The notes under the pieces: generated by a model | What the model saw: the letters and a program-made list of their open reading frames with translations, nothing else | Told to the model about the DNA's origin: nothing | The model's database searches: none | Program-made: the position numbers and the translations under genes | Origin: Salinisphaera sp. G21_0 | GTDB taxonomy: Bacteria; Pseudomonadota; Gammaproteobacteria; Pseudomonadales; Endozoicomonadaceae | Direction: 5' to 3' | Length of the DNA stretch: 64,000 nucleotides | Assembly: GCF_017744115.1 (NCBI RefSeq) | Contig: NZ_JAGHQW010000005.1 | Location: 62,001 to 126,000, forward strand | Shown: piece after piece, positions 17,048-26,859 of the stretch | How positions within the stretch are numbered: the stretch's first letter is position 1 | How the letters are laid out: every line of letters starts with the position of its first letter

Positions 17048-18037
17048 ATGCTGCAGGGTAAACCCGTGAAAGGCCAGCCTCTGCAAATGGAAAAGCCGCC
17101 AAACCAGGTTCTGTGGAATCTGGTTTTTGCGGCAATATTGCTGCTGTTGGGTCTGGGTATCTACAAGTCCAGTCAAGCGATTGACTATATCTGGCGCTGG
17201 GATCGAATTCCCCAGTACATTGTTTATCAGGCCCGCGATGAACTTCGTGCGGAGTTTGATGGCACCATACAAAGTAATGAAGCAGGAGAGCTAAACCTCA
17301 TTAATGATGCTGACGACAGTGAGCGTATGACTGTTGTCGGTTATCAGGAAATTGCTGTCAGTGACGGTGACCTGATCTTTGCAGGTGACCTGTTGGCGGT
17401 CAACTATCACTGGCAGCCGGGACCGATGGCCAATGGACTCTGGATGACCATCAAGCTCTCCCTGGTGTCTATTGTTTTTGCCATTGTTCTTGGGGCTCTG
17501 GCTGGTCTGGCGCGCATATCACCCAATCCGGCACTGCGTCACCTTGCGACTGTTTATGTTGAGCTGGTGAGGGGGACGCCCCTGCTGGTGCAAATCTTCA
17601 TTGTCTACTTCTTTATTGGCACTGTTATGGATCTGGAGCGATTCACCGCCGGTGTGGTGGCGCTGTCAGTATTCACCGGAGCCTATGTGGCAGAAATCAT
17701 CCGGGCCGGTATCGAATCTATCAGCCGGGGGCAGATGGAGGCCGGACGAAGTCTGGGGATGAGCCGTGGCATGACCATGCGCTATATCATTCTACCGCAG
17801 GCGTTCAAAAGGGTGTTGCCACCACTGGCTGGCCAGTTTATCAACCTGATCAAGGATTCTTCGCTGGTTTCCGTTATCTCGCTGACAGACCTTACCAAGG
17901 CTGGACGGGAAGTGGTAAGTGTGACATTCAGCCCGTTTGAAGTATGGTTCAGTGTTGCCCTGTTGTACCTGGTTCTGACCGCCATGCTTTCCTGGCTGGT
18001 CCGTCGTTTGGAGGTGAGATATGCCGTCAGAGACTGA
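17048..18037 (+). CDS. polar amino-acid ABC transporter, permease
   Basis: This HisM/GlnP-family permease has about 329 residues, which is longer than the usual ~220. An N-terminal membrane helix (about residues 24-41) is followed by a ~90-residue segment that probably lies in the periplasm. The canonical five-helix core then begins near L-W-M-T-I-K-L-S-L. The EAA loop is visible as [13 protein letters not shown], followed by [12 protein letters not shown]. That loop contacts the ATPase encoded by the next gene, which overlaps this one by 17 bases. The extra N-terminal helix and domain resemble those of some marine gammaproteobacterial amino-acid permeases. A single permease gene implies a homodimer. 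Confidence 0.92.
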   Translation: MLQGKPVKGQPLQMEKPPNQVLWNLVFAAILLLLGLGIYKSSQAIDYIWRWDRIPQYIVYQARDELRAEFDGTIQSNEAGELNLINDADDSERMTVVGYQEIAVSDGDLIFAGDLLAVNYHWQPGPMANGLWMTIKLSLVSIVFAIVLGALAGLARISPNPALRHLATVYVELVRGTPLLVQIFIVYFFIGTVMDLERFTAGVVALSVFTGAYVAEIIRAGIESISRGQMEAGRSLGMSRGMTMRYIILPQAFKRVLPPLAGQFINLIKDSSLVSVISLTDLTKAGREVVSVTFSPFEVWFSVALLYLVLTAMLSWLVRRLEVRYAVRD

Positions 18038-18782
18038 AGGTTCTTTGTCCGCAGCGGGCATTATCCGGGCCACCGGGGTTGAGAAGGTCTATCCCAACGG
18101 GGTGCATGCTCTGAAAAATGTTCATCAGAATATTCAGGAGGGTGAGGTCGTTGTGGTCATTGGCCCCAGCGGCTCCGGTAAGTCGACATTTCTGCGAACC
18201 CTGAATCAGCTGGAAACCATTAATGCGGGTGAAATTGTTATTGATGGTATATCCCTGACCACGCCCGGGGATGTGAATAAACTCCGGGAAGAAGTGGGGA
18301 TGGTTTTTCAGTCGTTTAATCTGTTCCCCCACCTGTCAGTATTGGACAATATCTGCCTGGCACCCATGAAGGTTCGTGGCATCAGCCGCACTGAAGCAGA
18401 GGAGCGGGCAAAAGCCCTTCTGCTGAAAGTAGGGCTGTCGGATAAGGCCGCCAGTTTTCCTCCGCAACTGTCGGGTGGACAGCAACAGCGGGTTGCCATC
18501 GCCAGGGCACTGGCCATGCAGCCACGGATTATGCTGTTTGATGAACCCACCAGTGCCCTTGACCCGGAAATGGTTGGTGAAGTGCTGGATGTGATGAAAC
18601 AGCTGGCTGCAGAGGGGATGACCATGGTGGTGGTTACCCATGAAATGGGGTTTGCCCGGGAGGTGGCTGATCGGGTCCTGTTTATGGACGGCGGTGAGTT
18701 ACTGGTGGATAGTGAGCCGGAGGTTTTTTTTCAGGCACCGGAGAATGAACGTTTGCGGGTTTTCTTAAGTCAGGTAATTTGA
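18021..18782 (+). CDS. polar amino-acid ABC transporter, ATPase (GlnQ type)
   Basis: This 253-residue cytoplasmic ATPase has Walker [10 protein letters not shown] near residue 50, the Q-loop [12 protein letters not shown], signature L-S-G-G-Q-Q-Q-R, Walker [15 protein letters not shown] and the switch histidine in V-V-T-H-E-M-G-F-A. The string after Walker B is the classic GlnQ/HisP form. It powers uptake by the permease whose gene overlaps it. The first ~12 residues are a polar leader before the ABC fold. Confidence 0.95.
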   Translation: MPSETEGSLSAAGIIRATGVEKVYPNGVHALKNVHQNIQEGEVVVVIGPSGSGKSTFLRTLNQLETINAGEIVIDGISLTTPGDVNKLREEVGMVFQSFNLFPHLSVLDNICLAPMKVRGISRTEAEERAKALLLKVGLSDKAASFPPQLSGGQQQRVAIARALAMQPRIMLFDEPTSALDPEMVGEVLDVMKQLAAEGMTMVVVTHEMGFAREVADRVLFMDGGELLVDSEPEVFFQAPENERLRVFLSQVI

Positions 18783-18825
18783 CGAAATCTTTGGTCAGTA
18801 AAACAGCTGGCTCTTTATGGATTCC

Positions 18826-18836
18826 GGGGGGGGGGG
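18826..18836 (+). repeat. run of eleven G
   Basis: An uninterrupted G11 tract lies 44 bases after the ABC ATPase stop. Such tracts are slippage-prone and also error-prone in sequencing. Confidence 0.9.
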
Positions 18837-18922
18837 AGTATTTCAGCTGTGCTCTTTGATCACTCTATCCTTTCTCCTGGTCCATATCCGAAAGGCTATA
18901 ACGTCGGATCGGTTAGATGTAA

Positions 18923-19387
18923 TTATCCGTTGTTATCTCCTGGGTGTGTTTCCTTAAACGCCCAGCGAACCCTTAATACAGGCGTTCTTTTAAATGCTGG
19001 AATCAATAACCAGTACATAAGGATGCCAAAGCAGTTTGCGACGATATCCCAGAACGATGGGTGGCGATAGTCGGTAAGGGATTGCAGGCCTTCAATCCAG
19101 ATACCGTATAAAGCCGCGATAGCCGCTTTTTTCAGGTTGAAATTGTCCTGGTAACAACAGCCATCAAGCAGGCCGGAAATAACCAGAAAAGCAAGGCAAT
19201 GGGCTATTTTGTCAGCAGCCACCGGTAGCCTCCAGAATGTCAGGTCAACACCTCTGAAGTTATCTATAGGCAATAGAGACAAAATAGTGATGGCTGTCAG
19301 GGTGATGGCTAATGCCGCTCTGCTGACCGGTAAATAGTGCTGAAGAATTACGTCTTCCAGTGACGGGGATTTCCTGAGGTTTTCCAC
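18923..19387 (-). CDS. VanZ-like membrane protein
   Basis: This 154-residue protein has four predicted membrane segments. The D-K-I-A-H-C-L-A-F motif follows the first helix, [14 protein letters not shown] lies in the middle, and D-I-V-A-N-C-F-G-I occurs near the end. This H/E/R-D-N set is the signature of the VanZ-like family. VanZ itself gives low-level teicoplanin resistance; most homologues have no assigned role. The gene begins inside the 3' end of rluE (40-base overlap, same strand), implying coupled translation. Confidence 0.8.
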   Translation of the reverse strand: MENLRKSPSLEDVILQHYLPVSRAALAITLTAITILSLLPIDNFRGVDLTFWRLPVAADKIAHCLAFLVISGLLDGCCYQDNFNLKKAAIAALYGIWIEGLQSLTDYRHPSFWDIVANCFGILMYWLLIPAFKRTPVLRVRWAFKETHPGDNNG

Positions 19388-20004
19388 TTTACACGTTTGG
19401 ATCTGTTTGTATTGAGTTTGTCTTTCAGTGAAGCAGGAATTTCCAGCTCACGCCAATGACCCGGCTGCAGGTCGTCAATTTTCCATGATCCTATCTGGCA
19501 GCGAATCAGCCTGAGTGTTGGATGGCCGATAGCAGCGGTCATTCTTCTTACCTGACGGTTTCTACCCTCCTTTATAGTTAATTGAATCCAGCAATCCGGA
19601 ATCGACTTTCTTTCCCGTATGGGCGGCACTCTGTCCCAGACATCAGGAGGGTCAATGATTTCTGCCCGGGCCGGGAGAGTAGGGCCGTCGTTCAGAACTA
19701 TTCCGGTACGAAGATGGTCTAAGGGTTGAGAGTCCGGGATTCCTTCCACCTGAACCCAGTATGTTTTGGGCATCTTGTGCTCAGGTGAGGCAATCAGGTT
19801 TTGCAACTGGCCATTATCCGTCAGCAGTAACAACCCTTCGCTGTCTCGATCCAGCCTGCCCGCTGGATAGATGCCGGGAATGTTAATGAAATCCTTCAGG
19901 GTTTGCCGTCCTTCCTGGTCCGTAAACTGGGTCAGGACACCGTAAGGTTTATTAAAAAGCAATAATCGGCTTTTTTTGGAAGGGCGTATAACAGAAGCCT
20001 GCAT
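19348..20004 (-). CDS. rluE: 23S rRNA pseudouridine synthase, RluE type
   Basis: This 218-residue member of the RsuA/RluB-C-D-E-F family lacks an N-terminal S4 domain, as RluE does. It begins [14 protein letters not shown] and carries the catalytic aspartate in [24 protein letters not shown] and [24 protein letters not shown] complete the fold. In E. coli RluE converts U2457 of 23S rRNA. It is divergent from the DASS transporter gene. Confidence 0.92.
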   Translation of the reverse strand: MQASVIRPSKKSRLLLFNKPYGVLTQFTDQEGRQTLKDFINIPGIYPAGRLDRDSEGLLLLTDNGQLQNLIASPEHKMPKTYWVQVEGIPDSQPLDHLRTGIVLNDGPTLPARAEIIDPPDVWDRVPPIRERKSIPDCWIQLTIKEGRNRQVRRMTAAIGHPTLRLIRCQIGSWKIDDLQPGHWRELEIPASLKDKLNTNRSKRVKWKTSGNPRHWKT

Positions 20005-20093
20005 GGGTAATCACTGATGAGAAAAGTCAGAATTATAAATGCAGGAGAACCTGTGGACTAGACTATGGCCTTAACCATTTAAAAGGGGTTTGT

Positions 20094-21542
20094 GTGAGTA
20101 CACCACCAGCAAGCTGTGATCACCCTCAGCAGCGGGCAACTGATTTGAAATCAGTTATCAGTTATTTAGCTCCATTGCTATTGGGGGGGAGTCTTTGGGT
20201 GCTACCCGCTCCGGAAGGTCTGGATCTGCAGGGGTGGCATATGCTGATTATTTTTATCAGCACCCTGTTGGGGGTGATGGTCACCCCCATGCCCATGTCG
20301 GCAATCACACTGATGGGGGTGACAGCTCTGGGACTGACCAAAACGCTGACCCTCAAGCAGGCACTGGCGGGTTATGGTGATCCCGTAACCTGGCTGGTGG
20401 TGCTGGCGTTTTTCATCTCTCACGGGTTTATAAAAACCGGGCTTGGGCTCAGAATTGCCTACTGCTTCATGCGTATCATGGGGAAGAAAACCCTGACGCT
20501 GGGTTACGGACTTACCCTGACGGATATGCTGCTTGCCCCGGCAATGCCCAGTACCACGGCTCGCGCAGGTGCTGTGGTATACCCCATTATGCAATCCATC
20601 GCCACTGTCTATGACAGTAAACCGGGAGCCACTGCCAAAAGGATGGGGGCTTTTCTGTTGATGATCGTCTTCCATGCCAATGCCATCACCAGCACCATGT
20701 TTCTGACCGCCATGGCGGGTAATCCACTGGTGGTCAAGCTTGCTGGCAATCAGGGTATTGAGTTGAGCTGGGCGACGTGGGCCCTGGGGGCATTGTTACC
20801 CGGTATTGTCTGTCTTATCTTGATGCCACTTTGCCTGTATCGCATTATCCCGCCGGAATTGAAAGAAACCCCCATGGCCGTCAAGGTGGCACAGGATGAA
20901 CTTCACCGCCTGGGCTCCCTGACCAGGGATGAATGGATTATGGCCGGTACATTCCTGGCGCTGCTTGTGCTCTGGATATTTGGCCAGCAGCTGGGCTTTT
21001 CAGCGACGCTGGTTGCCATGGTGGGGGTGTGCATTCTGCTGTCAAGCGGTGTTCTGAACTGGGATGATCTCCGTGGTAATAAGGGGGCCTGGGACACCAT
21101 GATCTGGTTCGGGGCATTTATTACCATGGCTCATTACCTCAGTGCCTATGGCGTAGTGAGCTATGTCAGTGATCAGGTTGGCGTTCTGTTTGACGGTCTG
21201 CCCGCCTGGCTGGCAATGATCACCGTTTGTGGACTTTACTACTTTTTCCATTATTTCTTTGCCGCATCCACAGCACAGATCAGTGCCATGTATGCCGGTT
21301 TTCTGCTGATTATGCTCGGAGCTGGTGTTCCGCCACTGGGAGGTGCACTGATGCTGGCTTATATGAGTAATATTTGTGCTGTTATTACCCACTATGGAAA
21401 TGGACCGGCACCAATTCTTTATGGGGCCGGTTATCTCTCTCTTTCCACCTGGTGGAAAGTCGGGTTGATCATGAGTTCGCTCTATTTGCTGGTGTGGCTG
21501 GGGTTGGGTAGTGTCTGGTTGTCCTGGTTAGGCTATTTATAG
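20094..21542 (+). CDS. DASS-family di/tricarboxylate transporter
   Basis: This 482-residue inner-membrane protein has about twelve hydrophobic segments. It belongs to the divalent anion:Na+ symporter family. Repeat 1 carries A-M-P-S-T-T-A-R-A-G and the following segment I-T-S-T-M-F-L-T-A-M-A-G-N-P-L. Near the C-terminus A-S-T-A-Q-I-S-A-M-Y-A-G-F and I-T-H-Y-G-N-G-P-A-P complete the pattern seen in 2-oxoglutarate/malate and citrate/succinate members. The usual S-N-T of the first substrate/Na+ site reads S-T-T here. The start is the GTG at 20094, six bases after AAAAGGGG. Substrate and symport versus exchange mode cannot be decided. Confidence 0.88.
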   Translation: MSTPPASCDHPQQRATDLKSVISYLAPLLLGGSLWVLPAPEGLDLQGWHMLIIFISTLLGVMVTPMPMSAITLMGVTALGLTKTLTLKQALAGYGDPVTWLVVLAFFISHGFIKTGLGLRIAYCFMRIMGKKTLTLGYGLTLTDMLLAPAMPSTTARAGAVVYPIMQSIATVYDSKPGATAKRMGAFLLMIVFHANAITSTMFLTAMAGNPLVVKLAGNQGIELSWATWALGALLPGIVCLILMPLCLYRIIPPELKETPMAVKVAQDELHRLGSLTRDEWIMAGTFLALLVLWIFGQQLGFSATLVAMVGVCILLSSGVLNWDDLRGNKGAWDTMIWFGAFITMAHYLSAYGVVSYVSDQVGVLFDGLPAWLAMITVCGLYYFFHYFFAASTAQISAMYAGFLLIMLGAGVPPLGGALMLAYMSNICAVITHYGNGPAPILYGAGYLSLSTWWKVGLIMSSLYLLVWLGLGSVWLSWLGYL

Positions 21543-21600
21543 CCAGGTTATAGCCAATAAGTTGTAACTGATCCGGCCATTTGCCACAGTGTGTTGTGGC

Positions 21601-21798
21601 CTAAACAATCACCTCAACAAGAAACGTTTTGATCAGGAAACCCAGGACACCCAGGCCGAGAGCTCCAAAGAGTACAAATGTACCCCATTTTCCCGCATTG
21701 GATTTTTTGGCCAGGTCATAAACGATAAAAGCCATAAATAAAACCAGCCCGCTGATTAAGACCTGCAACATGATGGATTCGAATTCAGCAACATCCAT
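21601..21798 (-). CDS. small DUF2788-type membrane protein
   Basis: This 65-residue protein has two membrane helices (about residues 8-27 and 37-58) separated by a short basic loop K-K-S-N-A-G-K-W-G-T. It fits the DUF2788 family of gammaproteobacteria, for which no function is known. The start at 21798 is chosen because GGAGG lies four to five bases ahead. An in-frame ATG twelve codons earlier would precede that site. It is convergent with the DASS gene; a short hairpin (21585-21602) sits between the two stops. Confidence 0.75.
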   Translation of the reverse strand: MDVAEFESIMLQVLISGLVLFMAFIVYDLAKKSNAGKWGTFVLFGALGLGVLGFLIKTFLVEVIV

Positions 21799-22039
21799 AG
21801 AACCTCCAGAAATTTTGCCGACTTTTTTCGCCAACTTTCTTATGCCGGTATTTTAGGCATTTTCTGCTGAGTCGCCAATATCGCATATAAACATAGTACA
21901 GCTCCCATCAGTTGATGCGTTATTGCCAGGTGCTGCAACCCTCAACCTTCAACAGACCCTACACAGATTTGTCCCCAGACCGATATAGGTATCCAGAGAG
22001 TTTCAAAATGATCTGGTCAAAGGCTATCCGGGGGTAGGT

Positions 22040-22402
22040 ATGGCGCTCAAACTCAGGCTGGTAGATGTCACCAAATTACAAAAAACCAACTATCTGACTT
22101 CGGAGGCATCAAAGGCTGCCGTCCGGGAGGCAAAAGCGTTGCTGGATAAGCAGGAAGAGTTTATGAAAAATGGTGGAATGGACCGGCAAAAGCTACGTGC
22201 TTTTATCAATAGTGACTATTGGACATCTCGCCAAAAGCAGAAAGCCAGGGAAGAACTGCTCAATTTTCATAATGAGTTTAAAAGCAATATGGCCAATGAA
22301 GCAGCGGCTAAGCGCAAAGAGCTGAATAGTGCCAGCCGTCTGCTCACGCAACGTAAAGTGAAGAAAGCAAGTACCGTTAAAAAGCGCTCTGGATATGTAT
22401 AG
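22040..22402 (+). CDS. hypothetical basic helical protein
   Basis: This 120-residue protein is rich in Lys, Arg and Ala. It is predicted to be helical throughout and has no signal peptide, membrane segment or recognised motif. The start ATG follows GGGGGTAGGT. It lies 52 bases before the larger secreted-protein candidate on the same strand, so a shared transcript and a partner or chaperone-like role are possible. However, it lacks the acidic composition of typical type III chaperones. Not recognised. Confidence 0.55.
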   Translation: MALKLRLVDVTKLQKTNYLTSEASKAAVREAKALLDKQEEFMKNGGMDRQKLRAFINSDYWTSRQKQKAREELLNFHNEFKSNMANEAAAKRKELNSASRLLTQRKVKKASTVKKRSGYV

Positions 22403-22454
22403 GGCGTAAACAGATCAATACAAAAAATAAATGCTTTTCAGGGATGAGTTCAGC

Positions 22455-24497
22455 ATGAATAACGTTAACGGCGTTTCCACGACGAATGATATAAAAACTC
22501 TAAATCCGGCAGATATGAGTCAGCAGGACTTCATTGCTGCTGTCTATCTTGAGCGTGGAGAAATGCTGGACTCAGAAGTTCGACGAATTATTGGTGAAAT
22601 TGATAAAAGTAACCAGTATATAGATACCATTAATAAGTTGATTGGCAAGGCTAATGTCGCCGAGTATGGATCAACCCATTATTCCTCCACCACATGGCAG
22701 GTTAAAGGCAAAAATGTTGTGCTTGATAATGGTTACGGGTTGAATTTCCAGCCAGATGGTAAGGGTGGGAATACCTTCACTCTCCTTGACGGGGATGGTA
22801 ATCAGTTAATCTACCAGAACCAGACTCTGATACCTGTGCCTGCCGGTGCTACGGTGGATGCACTGGAAGTTGGCATTCCCGTGATGAACGACATGACCTA
22901 TATACTGAATGATGGCACTGAGATTACCTTTAAGGCCGGAGCCCCGGATAAAACATTCAACTCCTCGGACTTTTCCGGAGGAATGGCGGATATAACTTCG
23001 ATTATCATTACCCGAGATAATCAGGGAATGAAAATCAGTGATGTTAATGTTGCCGGATCAATGACCATCGGCTCCCCTACCGTTGAGACCCCAACTGACG
23101 TGGGAGTATCCCAGCCGACCTCAAAAACGCAAACGGTAAGTGTTCCTGCTAACACTCTGCCGGTGTATGAGCACTACGATGAGAACGAAAATTACGACAC
23201 CATTGATGCCGTCCATGGGGAAAGAGTATCCTCCCAGTGGCAAGGGGTTATTCAGAATAAATCTCCAGCGGAACAGGCCGCCATACTGTCCAAGATAAAG
23301 TCGGATGGCGGGATATCTATTTACTGGGAACTGGGTGACGCGGATAATACTAATGAGATTTATCGTAAAACATTTGATTATGAGCCCTACGCCAGTGAAA
23401 CGCTCTCCCAATTTATTGGACGTGCCGTTAATAGCTCTAAAACGGATTTCCGAAACTATGTCCATGCAGAGGAAGGTGATATAGAAATAGAGTATATCCA
23501 AACCGACATTCACTTTCCCGCTTATAGTTATCAGGAAGTGATACCAGGGACCAGTAAAACAACCAAACAAGCTTCATCCAGCGCTATTAACGTAAGCCGG
23601 GATTTTTATGACTCTGAGAATTATGGGAGTATCAAGGCATTCACTGATGATTATTTATTAAAATTGAGAAGTGACCTGACGAAAAGAGATCTCAGCGATG
23701 AACAGATGAAAGGGCTTGAAAAAGAATTACAGACCAATGGCTATTCCATTAACTTGACGCTGGAGGATACTGATGGGGACGATAACTCGTATGGCAGAAA
23801 TTATAGCTACAAATTGGTCCCCGGAGAGTCTGTGGATGATTTCTTTGAACGCGTGATGGATCATTCAGCAGCAAAGCTCAGATCATGGATAAACTACCAT
23901 ATGGATGAGGGCGCAATTAACATAAAATCAATGTCTGCCTCCAGTACTATACCCGGATTCTCCTATGATCAGTATGCACCACTTCCACAGGCTGAAGAAA
24001 ATGCTGCTCGTCCGAAAAACCGCCATAGCCTGGATGTCAACAATCATGATGGTCACATCCTGTTTGAAGCCGGAGGCATGCACCAGTGGGAGTATGATGG
24101 CCGGGGTACCCAGGCCATCAGTAAAGCGAATCCCAATGATTCCAGCAATCAGGTATCCGGTTTTTTTGGCAGGAAGCTGGCGTTCAGCCAGTCAGTCAAT
24201 GATGAGTTTAGCGGTACCACGCCGTTTATGACCCAGAAGGAGAAAGAACTCCTGAGTAATATATTGAGGATTACCTATCCCGATGCCAGCGGCAGTGGCA
24301 AGCTGACCCCTGAAGAGTGGGTCACGTTAAAGAAGAGCCTGATTAATGCCCGTGATAATCTCAATGGCAACAGTCAGATTCAGACCGTTCAGCTGCAAAG
24401 GGCGATGCAGACGTATAATCAAAACTTTGAGGCCATGTCCAACGCCCAGCAGAAGATCTACTCCCTGCTCAGGGATATCATTTCTAATGTGAAGTAA
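22455..24497 (+). CDS. large hypothetical protein with filament-like terminal helices, possibly type III secreted
   Basis: This protein has about 680 residues and no signal peptide or membrane segment. The N-terminus is Ser/Thr/Asn-rich, then comes a helix with L-D-S-E-V-R-R-I-I-G-E-I-D-K-S-N-Q-Y. The middle is rich in beta structure and Asp/Asn, with two similar blocks (Y-D-T-I-D-A-V-H-G-E near residue 250 and Y-G-S-I-K-A-F near residue 390). The C-terminus is a helix ending M-S-N-A-Q-Q-K-I-Y-S-L-L-R-D-I-I-S. Terminal helices flanking a variable middle are the layout of EspA/SseB-like type III filament or tip proteins; this is a weak inference from layout only. ATG 22455 has a modest ribosome site (AGGGATGAG). 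An in-frame ATG at 22431 has none. Confidence 0.5.
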   Translation: MNNVNGVSTTNDIKTLNPADMSQQDFIAAVYLERGEMLDSEVRRIIGEIDKSNQYIDTINKLIGKANVAEYGSTHYSSTTWQVKGKNVVLDNGYGLNFQPDGKGGNTFTLLDGDGNQLIYQNQTLIPVPAGATVDALEVGIPVMNDMTYILNDGTEITFKAGAPDKTFNSSDFSGGMADITSIIITRDNQGMKISDVNVAGSMTIGSPTVETPTDVGVSQPTSKTQTVSVPANTLPVYEHYDENENYDTIDAVHGERVSSQWQGVIQNKSPAEQAAILSKIKSDGGISIYWELGDADNTNEIYRKTFDYEPYASETLSQFIGRAVNSSKTDFRNYVHAEEGDIEIEYIQTDIHFPAYSYQEVIPGTSKTTKQASSSAINVSRDFYDSENYGSIKAFTDDYLLKLRSDLTKRDLSDEQMKGLEKELQTNGYSINLTLEDTDGDDNSYGRNYSYKLVPGESVDDFFERVMDHSAAKLRSWINYHMDEGAINIKSMSASSTIPGFSYDQYAPLPQAEENAARPKNRHSLDVNNHDGHILFEAGGMHQWEYDGRGTQAISKANPNDSSNQVSGFFGRKLAFSQSVNDEFSGTTPFMTQKEKELLSNILRITYPDASGSGKLTPEEWVTLKKSLINARDNLNGNSQIQTVQLQRAMQTYNQNFEAMSNAQQKIYSLLRDIISNVK

Positions 24498-24548
24498 TCC
24501 GGGGCAACCGGCAATAACTGTGCAGCAGCGAATGCCGGTCCACTTGAC

Positions 24549-25157
24549 TTAATCAAGACTGATCCCCAGTTGACTGACGCCATCGTTGGCAGAAAGAAGC
24601 CGAAGCTCTTTGGTAAATTCTTTTGATGGTTTCTTTTGCTGACAGACCATGCGGATCAACTCACTGATAAACCGACGTTGAACCTCAAACAATTCATGCT
24701 CTTCAGTATACTGCGCGAGCTCTGTCCCTCTGAGCTCTTGTGCTTCAGTGTATTTTATGAATTTACCGATGGTGCTGAGTGACACCGTTAATGCACTGGC
24801 TGTTTCATCAATGGATGCTTTCATGGCACAGTTGATGGCACAGTTAAGACCAGCCGAAAAATCCAGCGCCGGTTCAACACCAAACATATCAAAATCTTCA
24901 GGGGCTGGCGTATTTTCATCCAGTCGTTCAAGCAGACGTTCGAAGTTTTTTGCCGATTGAAGTCCGGCGGTGTAGTCCCAGAGCATGTTCAGACAGTGCC
25001 TCACATCGGCAGCATGGCCAAATTCTGCCAGCTCTGAAAACAGTGCAAAGTTGGGCCATGCTCTCTCAGTGACAGCCGTAGCCAGTGTGGCCAGTTGCCA
25101 GGGAGCGAGTAATTCAATTTGGCGGGAATATTGAGCGTATAGTGTGCGGGTGTTCAA
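24549..25157 (-). CDS. yjaG: YjaG family (DUF416) protein
   Basis: This 202-residue cytoplasmic protein matches DUF416/YjaG of gammaproteobacteria. It has E-R-A-W-P-N-F-A-L-F-S-E-L-A-E-F-G near the N-terminus and C-L-N-M-L-W-D-Y-T. A later helix holds S-A-L-T-V-S-L-S-T-I-G-K-F-I. The family's function is unknown; in E. coli it is a single gene of similar length. Here it is convergent with the large secreted-protein candidate and probably monocistronic. Confidence 0.8.
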   Translation of the reverse strand: MNTRTLYAQYSRQIELLAPWQLATLATAVTERAWPNFALFSELAEFGHAADVRHCLNMLWDYTAGLQSAKNFERLLERLDENTPAPEDFDMFGVEPALDFSAGLNCAINCAMKASIDETASALTVSLSTIGKFIKYTEAQELRGTELAQYTEEHELFEVQRRFISELIRMVCQQKKPSKEFTKELRLLSANDGVSQLGISLD

Positions 25158-25231
25158 TGATGATTACCATTAGGGTTGATGCCGCTGGCATTTTAGCATT
25201 TCTTGTTAACAGCGACATCACTACTTTAAAT

Positions 25232-25756
25232 TTACAGGGGCCAGGTAAACTGCAGTCGTACAGAGTTGAAATTATAATTGGAATTTAACTCAACAGCACC
25301 ACCATCCGGTAAGCAGCTGCCGGCAGTAATTCGATTGGTCCTGAGCTGGACTTCCCCACAATCACTGAAAGAATATCGGGTGTTCTGCCTGATAAAGTAG
25401 ATACTTTCTTTAACGCTTTCTCCAAGACCGATGCTCTCCAGTCCGTAAAGAATGGCTGAGCCTGCAACCCGGTCCCGGACCTTATCCGGGTCGTCAATGG
25501 TTTTGTAAATGAATGAGCCAATGCGCTCTTCATTGATCTCTATTGTCTGTTTGAAAATAAATTCTGCTTGTTTGTGGTCTGTTTGATAGGTCGGTGCCAG
25601 AAAATCATTCATGGATGAAACATCGTTTAAAAACGGAGTTCTATCATTTGATTCCATCAGCAGGGAATGATCAGCTGATGAATAGGATATAAAGCCCATT
25701 GCCATAGATAAGTAAATCGTTCGAAAAATGTTTTGGGCAATATTAGTTATTTTCAT
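25232..25756 (-). CDS. hypothetical secreted protein
   Basis: This 174-residue protein has a likely signal peptide (K-I-T-N-I-A-Q-N then a hydrophobic stretch to about residue 28). The mature part has two cysteines (C-G-E and S-C-L-P, near 135 and 150) that could form a disulphide. The end R-L-Q-F-T-W-P-L has alternating hydrophobic residues and a terminal hydrophobic residue, as in outer-membrane strands, but the protein is too short for a full barrel and no other strands are obvious. The start follows AAGGA. The region is AT-rich compared with its neighbours. Not recognised. Confidence 0.5.
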   Translation of the reverse strand: MKITNIAQNIFRTIYLSMAMGFISYSSADHSLLMESNDRTPFLNDVSSMNDFLAPTYQTDHKQAEFIFKQTIEINEERIGSFIYKTIDDPDKVRDRVAGSAILYGLESIGLGESVKESIYFIRQNTRYSFSDCGEVQLRTNRITAGSCLPDGGAVELNSNYNFNSVRLQFTWPL

Positions 25757-26060
25757 AGCTTTAATCCTTGAGTTGATTTATGTCTGTTTGTTCTTTTTCT
25801 CCAAAAGAGATTTTTGGGTTTTCGATAGGAAGAGAATATTTTTAATTCTATTTAGATAATCAAAAACCAATTGCTTAAAACATATTGTTTAAATGCATAC
25901 CATCACATTAGACACCTAAAGAGTGAAAATAACTTGAACAAAGGTATCATATTTCTATTTGATCTATGGTTTTGAGTGTTTTAATTGTTTTAGAGAATAA
26001 AAATATCTTTTTATATTTCGAATATGGCTTCCAGAGAACATCCCCGGAAACCAATGGCCA
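25757..26060. other. 304-base AT-rich intergenic region
   Basis: Strongly AT-rich sequence lies between two leftward genes. No open frame, RNA gene or good terminator was recognised. It presumably contains the promoter of the secreted orphan. Confidence 0.4.
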
Positions 26061-26627
26061 TCAGGCGCGGGACATGAACTTCCCGGTTTCTGTATTGATT
26101 TTAATGATTTCCCCGTTACTGAGATACTCTGGAACCTGGACTTCCAGGCCAGTGCTGACCCGGGCCGGTTTTGTTCTTGCCGCGGCCGAGGCTCCTTTTA
26201 TGCCAGGGGCTGTATCAACGATTTCCAGGGCAACGGATGCTGGCAGGTCAATCGCCAGTAGCTGGCCATCAACCAGCAGGGCGGTCAGGCCTGCCATATT
26301 GTCAGCGATATAGAGAAGCTGGTCCTCAATCGTGCTGGCATTGACGAGATACTGGGAATAATCCTCAGAATCCATAAACGTACACTCATTGTCTTCACGA
26401 TAGAGAAGCGTGACGGCTCTTCTCTGCAGGTCCACATCAGTGAGAAGAATGTCGCCGGTCAGTGTCTGCTCAAGTTTCTGGCCGCCGGGAACAGAACTGA
26501 AACGAACCTTATACAGGGTCTGGGCACCGCGGGCAGATGGGCTTTTCGCCTCAACCTGACGAACCTGATAATACTGGCCTTCAATGTCTACAATCTGGCC
26601 TTTTTTCAGTTCTCGAGCGTAAGGCAT
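26061..26627 (-). CDS. efpL: elongation factor P-like protein EfpL (YeiP)
   Basis: This 188-residue, three-domain EF-P paralogue helps ribosomes through difficult motifs. The loop S-P-S-A-R-G-A places arginine at residue 33, the tip residue of EfpL/YeiP, instead of the modified lysine of EF-P. L-Y-K-V-R-F follows. The C-terminal part has E-I-V-D-T-A-P-G-I-K-G-A-S-A-A-A-R and L-S-N-G-E-I-I-K-I-N, very close to the E. coli protein. The start at 26627 is set by GAGGA seven bases upstream and by M-P-Y-A-R-E-L-K-K-G matching the family N-terminus. Confidence 0.94.
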   Translation of the reverse strand: MPYARELKKGQIVDIEGQYYQVRQVEAKSPSARGAQTLYKVRFSSVPGGQKLEQTLTGDILLTDVDLQRRAVTLLYREDNECTFMDSEDYSQYLVNASTIEDQLLYIADNMAGLTALLVDGQLLAIDLPASVALEIVDTAPGIKGASAAARTKPARVSTGLEVQVPEYLSNGEIIKINTETGKFMSRA

Positions 26628-26859
26628 TGGATTCCTCGGAATAGCTGGTATGCAGATAAATACGGTTGGAGTGATGATTGCTCTGGTCTGTACTGTTTGA
26701 CCTGGATAGTCAAGTTCCAGCGTCAGGAGTCTCTGGCCGGACAGCCAGAGTAAAGCATCCATCGGGGCATTTTAAATTGATTATGCCTGCTGATAAAGAG
26801 AGCAGTGAGTGAAGTGTTGCGCAATACAATGCCGGATTGGGGTTTAAAGATGAGTCTCA

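Noticed and set aside
18849-19070. 73-codon rightward frame after the ABC ATPase
   Set aside because: It overlaps the VanZ-like gene on the other strand and has no ribosome site or recognisable content.
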